This document shows, piece by piece, positions 1 to 5,417 of a DNA stretch of 6,128 nucleotides (its first letter is position 1; each line of letters opens with the position of its first letter). Source of the stretch: an uncultured Eggerthellaceae bacterium (GTDB lineage Bacteria; Actinomycetota; Coriobacteriia; Coriobacteriales; Eggerthellaceae); the NCBI GenBank assembly GCA_910585565.1, contig CAJUFC010000164.1, positions 1-6,128 on the forward strand, read 5' to 3'. The translations under genes were made by a program, and so were the position numbers. Below the pieces are notes generated by a model, which saw nothing but the letters and a program-made list of their open reading frames with translations, was not told the DNA's origin and ran no database searches.

Positions 1-833
1 AAGACGAGGAGCTTCTCGCGCGCCGCGAGGACTACGGGCGGCGCGCCAACGGCACGCCGGTGGAGCTTCCCGACGGCGTGCTCGTGCTCACGTGCGGCGT
101 CGACACGCAGGATAACCGTCTCGAGTACGAGGTGGTCGGGCATGGCATGTGGCGCGAGACGTGGGGCATCGAAAAGGGCGTCATCTACGGACGTCCTGAC
201 GACGATGCGACGTGGTCGCGGCTCGATGGCGTTGTCAGGCACGTCTACCGCTTTCGCGACGGCCGAGGCCTGCGCATCTCGATGACGTGCATCGACTCGG
301 GCGGCCATTACACCCAGGAGGTCTACGAGCGGGCGCGGGCCCGGCAGCCCATGCGGGTGTTCGCCGTCAAGGGCAAGGGCGGCGAGGGCGTCCCCTTCAC
401 GGCGGTGCCCACGCAGGTGGCCATCCGGGACAAGCGCGTCAAGGCATGGCTCTACACCATCGGGGTGGATGCGGGGAAGGCCCAGATTATGAGCGCGCTC
501 AGGGTCGCCGAGCCTGGCCCGCGCTACTGCCATTTTCCGCTGCGCCCGGAGGCAGGCTACGACGAGTCCTATTTCTCGGCGCTGCTTTCGGAGCGGCTTG
601 TGCTGTCGACGAGCCGGACCGCGAGCAAATGGAAGTGGGAGAAGCTGCCTGGCCATGAGCGCAACGAAGCGCTCGACTGCCGCAACTATGCGCTTGCGGC
701 GCTGAACATAGTCAAACCGGACTTCGATCGCTTGGACCGAGACTTCAAGGGAGGTGCGGACCCTCCTGCGACCGAAAGCCCGAAGCAGAAAAGGAGCCGC
801 CGGCGCAGGAGCGCCCTCGCGGACGATTGGTGA
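1..833 (+). CDS. Phage terminase large subunit, C-terminal part (lambda gpA-like), 5' partial
   Basis: The large terminase subunit is the motor and nuclease that cuts concatemeric phage DNA and drives it into the prohead through the portal. The reading frame is open from base 3 with no stop, so the gene began upstream; a GTG at 60 is internal, because the upstream residues (ELLARREDYGRRANGTPVE) fit the family. The last 276 residues are present. They match the RNase H-like nuclease domain of the gpA family: GVDTQDNR with its Asp codon at 102-104, CIDSGGHYT with Asp at 294-296, and NEALDCRNYALAA with Asp at 675-677 are the likely metal-binding acids. The Walker ATPase domain lies outside the window. 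The C-terminus is strongly basic (KQKRSRRRRSALADDW), and in lambda the gpA C-terminus contacts the portal. It is followed after 14 bases by the gpW-like gene. The family call is firm; assignment of individual catalytic acids is inferred from spacing. Confidence 0.95.
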   Translation, partial: DEELLARREDYGRRANGTPVELPDGVLVLTCGVDTQDNRLEYEVVGHGMWRETWGIEKGVIYGRPDDDATWSRLDGVVRHVYRFRDGRGLRISMTCIDSGGHYTQEVYERARARQPMRVFAVKGKGGEGVPFTAVPTQVAIRDKRVKAWLYTIGVDAGKAQIMSALRVAEPGPRYCHFPLRPEAGYDESYFSALLSERLVLSTSRTASKWKWEKLPGHERNEALDCRNYALAALNIVKPDFDRLDRDFKGGADPPATESPKQKRSRRRRSALADDW

Positions 834-839
834 GAGGGG
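833..839 (+). promoter_or_regulatory. Ribosome binding site that decides the start of the gpW-like gene
   Basis: AGAGGGG overlaps the terminase TGA stop. It sits 8 bases before the ATG at 848 but only 2 before the ATG at 842, and downstream of the TTG (827) and GTG (830) codons. It therefore favours 848, although 842 cannot be excluded. Its position on the stop codon suggests translational coupling to terminase. Confidence 0.6.
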
Positions 840-847
840 CGATGACC

Positions 848-1126
848 ATGGTTGCGCGCATGAGCGCGGTTAGGACCGAGCGGCTTGAGCGGCGCAAGAG
901 GCGCCACGAGGCGATACTTGAGGGCCTGTACGACCTGCTCGAGCAGATGACCGAAAACGACGTGCAGAGCTATGCGATCGGGTCTCGAAACGTCAGCAGA
1001 TACAAGAGCGTCGGCGAGGTGCGAGAGGCAATCGCCGCCGAGGAGCGCTTCCTCGACGAGATCGACGCGCAGCTCGCGGGCGGATGCAGCAGAAAAGCGG
1101 TGTCCGTGTTGCCGAGGGACCTGTGA
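848..1126 (+). CDS. Small head-joining protein, gpW/DUF6148-like
   Basis: This predicted 92-residue protein lies exactly where lambda W lies, between terminase and portal. Lambda gpW (68 residues) plugs the filled head below the portal and prepares it for tail attachment. Visible layout: a basic N-terminus (residues 9-20, rich in Arg), an amphipathic helix at about 20-36 (EAILEGLYDLLEQM), a short strand-turn element VQSYAIGSRNVSRY at 39-52, then a second helix at 54-76 (SVGEVREAIAAEERFLDEIDAQL). This helix-hairpin-helix pattern with SYxIGxRxxxR resembles gpW and the related DUF6148 small proteins as I remember them. The roughly 15-residue C-terminal extension after the second helix is unassigned. 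The ATG at 848 is chosen on ribosome binding site spacing; a TTG at 827 would give 99 residues and overlap the terminase. The family call rests on pattern and position, not on an alignment. Confidence 0.65.
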   Translation: MVARMSAVRTERLERRKRRHEAILEGLYDLLEQMTENDVQSYAIGSRNVSRYKSVGEVREAIAAEERFLDEIDAQLAGGCSRKAVSVLPRDL

Positions 1127-1130
1127 TCCC

Positions 1131-2720
1131 ATGGCGAGACCGAAAAAGAGGATGCGCGGCATGCGCCCGAACATGCGGGCGCATGGGTATGCCGATGCCG
1201 GCGCGTCCCTGACCAAGCGCTCGATGCGCGACTTCGGGGCAGCGAGCGGTTCCCCTGCCCGCGACATCGACGACAGCAACGAGACGCTGCGCCAGCGCGG
1301 CCGGATGCTCTATATGGGGTCACCCATCGCGACGAGCGCCATCCGGACCGTGCGCACCAATGCCGTGGGGGAAGGGCTCTTCCCGAAACCTAGGCCTGAC
1401 CGAGACGTGCTCGGGCTGACGCAGCGCGAGGCACAGGCGTGGGCGAAGCGCGTTCAGCGCGAGTGGGCCATCTGGGCCGAGAACAAGCTTGCCTGCGACG
1501 CGACGGGCGTCAACACGTTCTACGAGATGCAGCAGCTCGCCTTGCAGTCGTGGCTCATGTCGGGCGACGTGTTCGCCGTCGTGAAGCGGCGCAAGCCCAC
1601 GCCGATGCGGCCGTACCGGCTGCGCCTCCATCTCGTCGAGGCGGACCGCGTGGCGACGCCTACTGCGTATGCCACCGGACTTCCGATGGCGTACACCACC
1701 GGCGAGAATAAGGAGACCGGAAACAAGATATTCGACGGCGTGGAGATCGGTTCCGGCGGAGAGGTGGTCGCCTACCACATCCGCAAGGGGTATCCCGCCG
1801 ACTGGGCCGTCGGCGGGAACGACTTCACGCGGGTGCTCGCGCTCGGCAGGAAGACGGGGCTGCCCAACGTCCTGCACGTCATGGAGAGCGAGCGCCCCGA
1901 CCAGTATCGTGGCGTCAGCTACCTGGCACAGGTCGTCGAGCCGCTGCTCCAGCTGCGCCGCTACACGTCGAGCGAGCTCACGGCGGCGGTCGTGGAATCG
2001 TTCTTTACCGCGTTCGTGACGGTGAACGACCCGTCGGTCAACCCCTTCAACGAGACCGGAACGGGCATCGTCGGCATGGATGCCCGAGAAAGCGACGGAA
2101 TCAGCCGCGACCCAGACGAGTACGAGATGGCGCCGGGGCAGATCAACTTCCTGGAACCGGGCGAGGGCGTGACGTTCGCCGACCCAAAGCGCCCGAGCTC
2201 GGGCTTCGAGTCGTTCATGACGGCGATGTGCAGGCAGGTGGGCGCCGCGCTGGAGATACCTGGCGATCTCCTGCTCAAGACGTTCAACGCAAGCTACTCA
2301 GCGTCGCGGGCAGCCCTCATGGAAGCATGGAAGGCGTTCCGGATGCGCCGCGGCTGGTTCGTGCAGGACTTCTGCCGACCGGTCTGGGAGATATGGCTCT
2401 CCGAGGCCGTGGCTTCGGGCCGCATCGCCGCGCCGGGGTTCTTTTCTGACCCCATCATCCGGGCCGCATATCTCGGATGCGAGTGGGTCGGCCCGAGCCA
2501 AGGGCAGCTCGACCCGACAAAGGAGATCGCAGCCGAGGTTGCTGCCATCGACGCCGGCATCACGACGCACGAGGCCGCGTCCATTCGCATCAACGGCAGC
2601 AACTGGGACGAGAACATGGACCGTCTGCATCACGAGACAGAGAGGTTGGCCGCCCTCGAGAAGGCGTGGGCGCCAGACGAAGAAAGGACCGAAGATGCCC
2701 AAGAGATTCCTGGCGAGTAG
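1131..2720 (+). CDS. Phage portal protein (lambda gpB / Phage_portal_2 family)
   Basis: The portal is the twelve-subunit ring at one head vertex that nucleates assembly and is the DNA channel. The predicted 529 residues are close to lambda gpB (533). Hallmarks seen: a basic N-terminus (MARPKKRMRGMRPNMR); the family's early helix at about 59-83 (LYMGSPIATSAIRTVRTNAV then GEGL); an LVEADR strand; a central GISRDPDEYEMAPGQINFLE segment; and the diagnostic C-terminal helices at about 391-425 (SRAALMEAWKAFRMRRGW, then FCRPVWEIWLSEA). The tail is acidic. The ATG at 1131 has GAGGGA 11 bases upstream and lies 4 bases after the gpW-like stop; an in-frame ATG at 1161 with AAGAGG 9 bases before it would remove ten basic residues. 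Lambda gpB loses about 20 N-terminal residues to the head protease, and this basic leader could be trimmed likewise (inference). The 3' end overlaps the protease gene by 26 bases. Confidence 0.95.
   Translation: MARPKKRMRGMRPNMRAHGYADAGASLTKRSMRDFGAASGSPARDIDDSNETLRQRGRMLYMGSPIATSAIRTVRTNAVGEGLFPKPRPDRDVLGLTQREAQAWAKRVQREWAIWAENKLACDATGVNTFYEMQQLALQSWLMSGDVFAVVKRRKPTPMRPYRLRLHLVEADRVATPTAYATGLPMAYTTGENKETGNKIFDGVEIGSGGEVVAYHIRKGYPADWAVGGNDFTRVLALGRKTGLPNVLHVMESERPDQYRGVSYLAQVVEPLLQLRRYTSSELTAAVVESFFTAFVTVNDPSVNPFNETGTGIVGMDARESDGISRDPDEYEMAPGQINFLEPGEGVTFADPKRPSSGFESFMTAMCRQVGAALEIPGDLLLKTFNASYSASRAALMEAWKAFRMRRGWFVQDFCRPVWEIWLSEAVASGRIAAPGFFSDPIIRAAYLGCEWVGPSQGQLDPTKEIAAEVAAIDAGITTHEAASIRINGSNWDENMDRLHHETERLAALEKAWAPDEERTEDAQEIPGE
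1160..1185 (+). repeat. Perfect 10-bp inverted repeat in the portal 5' coding region
   Basis: CATGCGCCCG (1160-1169) and CGGGCGCATG (1176-1185) are exact reverse complements separated by AACATG. In the mRNA they would form a GC-rich hairpin with a 6-base loop about 30 bases into the portal coding sequence, covering the alternative ATG at 1161. It could slow early elongation or hide that start. It may also be chance in GC-rich coding DNA. Confidence 0.6.
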
Positions 2721-3939
2721 GCTCGCCCGCAAGCAGAAGGCCCCGGCGGTCGAGCCGATGCTCGCTGCGACAGACCTTGGCAACGGCGAGGCAGAGCTCA
2801 TCATGTACGGCGACGTCATGGAAAGCGAGCCCGTCGACTGGTGGACGGGGCAGCCGACGGGCAAGCTCTGCATCACCTTGCAGCGCTTCCTCGACGAGCT
2901 CGACGCCGTCCGCGATGCCTCGCACCTCAGCATCCGCCTGAACTCGGGCGGAGGCGACGTGTTCGCCGGCGTGGCGATCCACAACGCATTGAGGGAGCTT
3001 GGGGCCACGAAGACCGTCCATATCGACGGACTCGCTGCCTCTGCCGCGAGCATCATCGCATGCGCCGGCGACGAGGTGGTGGTGCATCCCGGCTCCATGT
3101 TCATGATCCACGAGGGATATGTCGGGATGTGTGGCTGGTATACCCCCGGCGAGCTCGCGCTCGCTCAGAACCAGTGCAGCGCGGTCGTCAAGTCCATGAC
3201 GAGCATCTACATGGCCAAGAGCGGCCGCAGCGAGGAGGAGGTTGGCGAGCTCGTCGCCGCCGAGACCTGGTTCGTCGGCCAGGAGATCGTAGATGCGGGA
3301 TTCGCGGACTCGCTTGCGAGCGAGGAGGGGACAGATCAGGGCGAGGTCGACGACGTGGTTTACGACGCGTCCGTGAAGACGCTCACCGTGCGGGGCGTCC
3401 GGCACGACGCCTCCATGTTCAGGAACGTCCCCATGGCCATGGCTGCAGGAGCGGCCGAACCAAGGCTACATGCGGCAGTCGCATGCACTGCCGCAGCGGC
3501 AATAGAAACGAAAGAGCCGCCAAAGGCGGCAAAAGCGAAAGGAGAGGCGCCTATGAAGACCGCAGCGGAGCTGCGCGCGTCGCATCCCGATCTTGTCGCC
3601 GAGATCGAGCGGCAAGCCCAGGCTTCCGAGAGGGAGCGCATCAAGGCCATCGACGAGATAGCCGGCGGCATCCCGCCCGAGATGGTCGCGAACGCCAAGT
3701 TTGACGAGCCGATCTCGGCGGCAGAGCTTGCCCTTGCGGGTATGAAGGCCAGCAAGAGCATGGCGGCAGGATTTTTGGCCGCAATCGACGACGACGAGGA
3801 GGAGTCCGGCGCTTCCGAGGTTGACAGCGACCCCAACGGGGGCAGCGACGGCAAGGACGAGGACGACAAGGAGGCAGAGGCGTCCATCAGCGCCGCTGCA
3901 GCCATCGTCAACGCTGCATCGGGCAGAAAGGAACGCTAA
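2695..3939 (+). CDS. ClpP-fold head maturation protease with C-terminal scaffold domain (lambda gpC-like)
   Basis: This is the prohead protease, which acts inside the prohead to remove scaffold and trim head proteins. The start is the ATG at 2695, with AAAGGA 6 bases upstream and a 26-base overlap with the portal gene, giving 414 residues (lambda gpC is 439). ClpP/S49-type motifs are clear: RLNSGGGDVFAG at 81-92 (oxyanion and first turn); DGLAASAAS at 111-119 with likely nucleophile Ser116; FMIHEG at 136-141 with likely His139; and AETWFVGQEIVDAGFAD at 189-205. Lining the last motif up by eye with ClpP puts Glu190 at the third triad position. Residues about 240-286 are an Ala/Pro/Lys-rich linker. 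Residues 287-414 form a scaffold-like domain: helical (MKTAAELRASHPDLVAEIER), then a very acidic stretch (365-397), ending in a helix with a basic tip (GRKER). A separate internal start at codon 287 is annotated on its own. Confidence 0.93.
   Translation: MPKRFLASRLARKQKAPAVEPMLAATDLGNGEAELIMYGDVMESEPVDWWTGQPTGKLCITLQRFLDELDAVRDASHLSIRLNSGGGDVFAGVAIHNALRELGATKTVHIDGLAASAASIIACAGDEVVVHPGSMFMIHEGYVGMCGWYTPGELALAQNQCSAVVKSMTSIYMAKSGRSEEEVGELVAAETWFVGQEIVDAGFADSLASEEGTDQGEVDDVVYDASVKTLTVRGVRHDASMFRNVPMAMAAGAAEPRLHAAVACTAAAAIETKEPPKAAKAKGEAPMKTAAELRASHPDLVAEIERQAQASERERIKAIDEIAGGIPPEMVANAKFDEPISAAELALAGMKASKSMAAGFLAAIDDDEEESGASEVDSDPNGGSDGKDEDDKEAEASISAAAAIVNAASGRKER
3471..3495 (+). repeat. Perfect 9-bp inverted repeat in the protease-scaffold linker
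   Basis: TGCGGCAGT (3471-3479) and ACTGCCGCA (3487-3495) are exact reverse complements around a 7-base loop. The hairpin lies in the low-complexity Ala-rich linker codons, about 57 bases before the internal scaffold ATG. It could shape translation of the linker or be a by-product of biased codon use. Confidence 0.5.
3516..3530 (+). repeat. Short GC hairpin just upstream of the internal scaffold ribosome binding site
   Basis: GCCGCC (3516-3521), AAA loop, GGCGGC (3525-3530) gives a perfect six-pair all-GC stem. It ends 7 bases before the purine-rich ribosome binding site at 3538. The A-rich, apparently unpaired stretch after it would leave the binding site open. A six-pair stem alone is expected by chance a few times in this window; the position is what makes it notable. 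Confidence 0.45.
3538..3547 (+). promoter_or_regulatory. Internal ribosome binding site for the nested scaffold start
   Basis: AAAGGAGAGG lies inside the protease coding sequence. Its GGAG core (3541-3544) ends 8 bases before the in-frame ATG at 3553, which is ideal spacing. It is at least as good as the sites in front of the annotated genes of this operon. Here it encodes Lys-Gly-Glu in a linker, where there is little protein-level reason for that exact sequence. Confidence 0.75.
3553..3939 (+). CDS. Nested in-frame capsid scaffold protein (lambda Nu3-like)
   Basis: This is a predicted 128-residue product from an internal ATG in the same frame and with the same stop as the protease gene. 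Lambda makes its scaffold Nu3 from a start inside gene C in the same way, and the proportions match closely (lambda Nu3 is about 130 residues at the C-terminus of a 439-residue gpC). The sequence looks like a scaffold: it is predominantly helical with few aromatics (MKTAAELRASHPDLVAEIER onward), has repeated Ala-rich helices (ISAAELALAGMKASKSMAAG), then a strongly acidic, probably flexible stretch rich in Asp, Glu, Ser and Gly, and ends in a short helix with a basic tip (AAAIVNAASGRKER) that could bind the capsid protein as basic scaffold C-termini do in other phages. It would be made in excess over the protease, co-assemble with the capsid protein and then be digested. The start is supported by the strong site at 3538-3547; expression itself is inferred. 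Confidence 0.75.
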   Translation: MKTAAELRASHPDLVAEIERQAQASERERIKAIDEIAGGIPPEMVANAKFDEPISAAELALAGMKASKSMAAGFLAAIDDDEEESGASEVDSDPNGGSDGKDEDDKEAEASISAAAAIVNAASGRKER

Positions 3940-4311
3940 ATGACCAAGCGACTCGACAACATCATCGGCGAGCGGGACTACAACGGCCTGCTTGCCTCCG
4001 CCGTCCCTGCGGCGCTCGTGGCTACCGCCGTGGTCGACAAGGGAGAGGCCGCGATCGCGACCGGCACCGTCCTGGTCAAGGGCGAGCACGGCAAGTACGC
4101 TCCCGCATCCGCTGCCCTCACCGCAGAGAGCATCGTGCTCGTCCTGTCAGAGGACGTGGACGCGGGCGAGGGGAGCGAGACGGTTGCGGCCTACAAGACC
4201 GGCAACTTCGCGCGCAGCCAGCTTTCCTGCGCCGAGGGCTACAAGCTGACCGCCAACGACTTCGACCACATGCGACAGGCGGGGATCCTGTCCGAGGACG
4301 CCATCGACTAG
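3940..4311 (+). CDS. Head decoration/stabilisation protein (lambda gpD-like)
   Basis: This 123-residue protein resembles the gpD decoration family (lambda gpD is 110 residues), which binds as trimers on the outside of the expanded head and stabilises it against DNA pressure. Family-like features are VVDKGEAAIATGTVLVKGEHGKY (residues 31-53, the strand-rich start of the fold), the central SIVLVLSEDVDAG (64-76), TVAAYKTGNFARSQL (81-95), and the closing helix FDHMRQAGILSEDAI (108-122). The first roughly 20 residues (MTKRLDNIIGERDYNGLLAS) would be the flexible arm that anchors to the capsid protein. The ATG directly follows the protease TAA with no gap; AAAGGA at 3927-3932 is 7 bases upstream, inside the protease gene, so translation is coupled. 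All isoleucine codons are ATC, fitting high expression. Position between scaffold and major capsid genes is exactly as in lambda. Confidence 0.88.
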   Translation: MTKRLDNIIGERDYNGLLASAVPAALVATAVVDKGEAAIATGTVLVKGEHGKYAPASAALTAESIVLVLSEDVDAGEGSETVAAYKTGNFARSQLSCAEGYKLTANDFDHMRQAGILSEDAID

Positions 4312-4317
4312 GAGGAG
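4310..4317 (+). promoter_or_regulatory. Strong ribosome binding site of the major capsid gene
   Basis: AGGAGGAG begins within the TAG stop of the decoration gene. Its AGGAGG core (4310-4315) is 7 bases before the capsid ATG at 4323. It is the closest match to the anti-Shine-Dalgarno in the window, which fits the most abundant structural protein, and it selects 4323 over the in-frame ATG at 4332. Confidence 0.8.
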
Positions 4318-4322
4318 ACCAG

Positions 4323-5396
4323 ATGTACGACATGTATACGACCCGCCGGTTGATCCAGGCGATCGAGGGGATCAACCCGGCCGACAGCTTCCTGCGCGAC
4401 CGCTACTTCCCCTCCAACGGCACAGCAGACATCTTCAATCACGAGAAGGTGCTCTGCGAGTACAAGGACGGCGACCTGCGCCTCGCGCCGGTCATCCTGC
4501 AGCGCAGCGGCGGCGTCGCGCTCTCGCGCGCAGCCACGCGCATGTACGAGTACGAGCCGCCCGAGATCCGCCCGAAGCGCACGATCACCCTCGACATGGT
4601 GTCCGCGCGCGGCTTCGGAGAGGCGCTCTACGGGGACAAGTCGCCGCAGCAGCGCGCGCAGATCATGATCATGCAGGACCTGCTCGAGCTCGACAACTCG
4701 ATCACCCGCACCGAGGAGATGATGGCCGCGAGCACCCTGCTCAACAACGGCTGCGTCCTCAAGGCGGTCGGAGACGACTCGGGCAAGACCGAGGAGTACG
4801 AGGTGCGCTTCTATGACGGCGACACGAACCCCGCGCTCTACGTGCCCGTGAAGAAGTGGGACGACCCTACCTCCGACATTCTCGGCGACCTGAATGCCAT
4901 GGCCTCTATGCTCACGCGCAAGGGCCTGCAGGCGAGCGACTACGTGTGCGCGCCCGACGTCGCCGACGCGGTGCTGAACAACGACGGCGTGCAGGCGATG
5001 CTCGACAACCGTCGCATCGAGATTGGCGAGGCAGCCCCGAGGCTCGAGTCGCCGGGCGCTGCGGTCGTCTGCCAGCTCAACGTGCGCGGTCGCATCATCA
5101 GCATCATCAGCTACGACCAGGTCTACGCAGACCCGGCGAGCGGCGCCATCGAGCAGTACATCCCGAGCGGGTGCGGCGTCATGACCGCCCCGCGCGCAGG
5201 GCACACCGTCTACGGCGCGGTGACCCAGGTCGAGCAGTCCGACGGCGAGATGCACACCTACGCCAAGGCGCGCGTCCCGAAGTACCTCGCCGACGCCAAC
5301 AGCGACGTCCGCGAGCTGCGCGTGACCTCCCGCCCGCTCTGCCTGCCCTACAACCGCGATGCGTGGTGCGCATCCAAGAGCCTGCTCTCCGAGTAG
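4323..5396 (+). CDS. Major capsid protein (lambda gpE / Phage_cap_E family)
   Basis: This 357-residue protein forms the icosahedral shell; lambda gpE is 341 residues and has the HK97 fold. Seen in the sequence: an N-terminal segment MYDMYTTRRLIQAIEGINPA followed by DSFLRDRYFPSN, where the family begins; FNHEKVLCEYKDGDLRLAPV (the long E-loop region); YEPPEIRPKRTITLDMV and a helical QQRAQIMIMQDLLELDNSI (spine helix); a central DWD-like sheet around VRFYDGDTNPALYVPVKKWD; the A-domain SDYVCAPDVADAVLNNDGVQ; and the family-typical end ARVPKYLADANSDVRELRVT then SRPLCLPYNRDAWCASKSL. It directly follows the decoration gene by 11 bases. Codon use is more selective than in the flanking assembly genes: all Ile codons are ATC or ATT and Arg is almost always CGC, with a single AGG noted. 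The family call is firm; the sub-domain boundaries are my approximations. Confidence 0.93.
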   Translation: MYDMYTTRRLIQAIEGINPADSFLRDRYFPSNGTADIFNHEKVLCEYKDGDLRLAPVILQRSGGVALSRAATRMYEYEPPEIRPKRTITLDMVSARGFGEALYGDKSPQQRAQIMIMQDLLELDNSITRTEEMMAASTLLNNGCVLKAVGDDSGKTEEYEVRFYDGDTNPALYVPVKKWDDPTSDILGDLNAMASMLTRKGLQASDYVCAPDVADAVLNNDGVQAMLDNRRIEIGEAAPRLESPGAAVVCQLNVRGRIISIISYDQVYADPASGAIEQYIPSGCGVMTAPRAGHTVYGAVTQVEQSDGEMHTYAKARVPKYLADANSDVRELRVTSRPLCLPYNRDAWCASKSLLSE

Positions 5397-5417
5397 CCGA
5401 AGGGAAGGAGGGAGACG

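Noticed and set aside
827..847. TTG (827), GTG (830) or ATG (842) as start of the gpW-like gene
   Set aside because: The ribosome binding site at 833-839 lies after the first two and too close to the third; the ATG at 848 has correct spacing. 842 stays possible.
2062..2086. 8-bp inverted repeat CGGGCATC/GATGCCCG in the portal gene
   Set aside because: Perfect 8-bp stems with short loops are expected about once in a window of this size and composition, and nothing about its position suggests a role.
2298..3405. Long minus-strand open frames opposite the portal and protease genes
   Set aside because: Their protein sequences look like reverse-strand shadows of GC-rich genes, and they overlap two well supported genes.
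2841..3704. A 287-codon plus-strand frame in another phase inside the protease gene
   Set aside because: It is extremely Arg-rich with no domain signal, while the overlapping frame carries all the ClpP motifs.
3821..3850. TTGACA resembling a promoter -35 box inside the scaffold region
   Set aside because: There is no -10-like sequence at a suitable distance, and the bases are explained by the acidic coding sequence.
5094..5111. Tandem ATCATCAGC repeat in the capsid gene
   Set aside because: Only two copies of 9 bases encoding IISIIS in a conserved strand; explained by coding.
5397..5417. Gap between the capsid and FI-like genes as a possible terminator or promoter
   Set aside because: The 21 bases are purine-rich ribosome binding site sequence with no stem and no promoter boxes.
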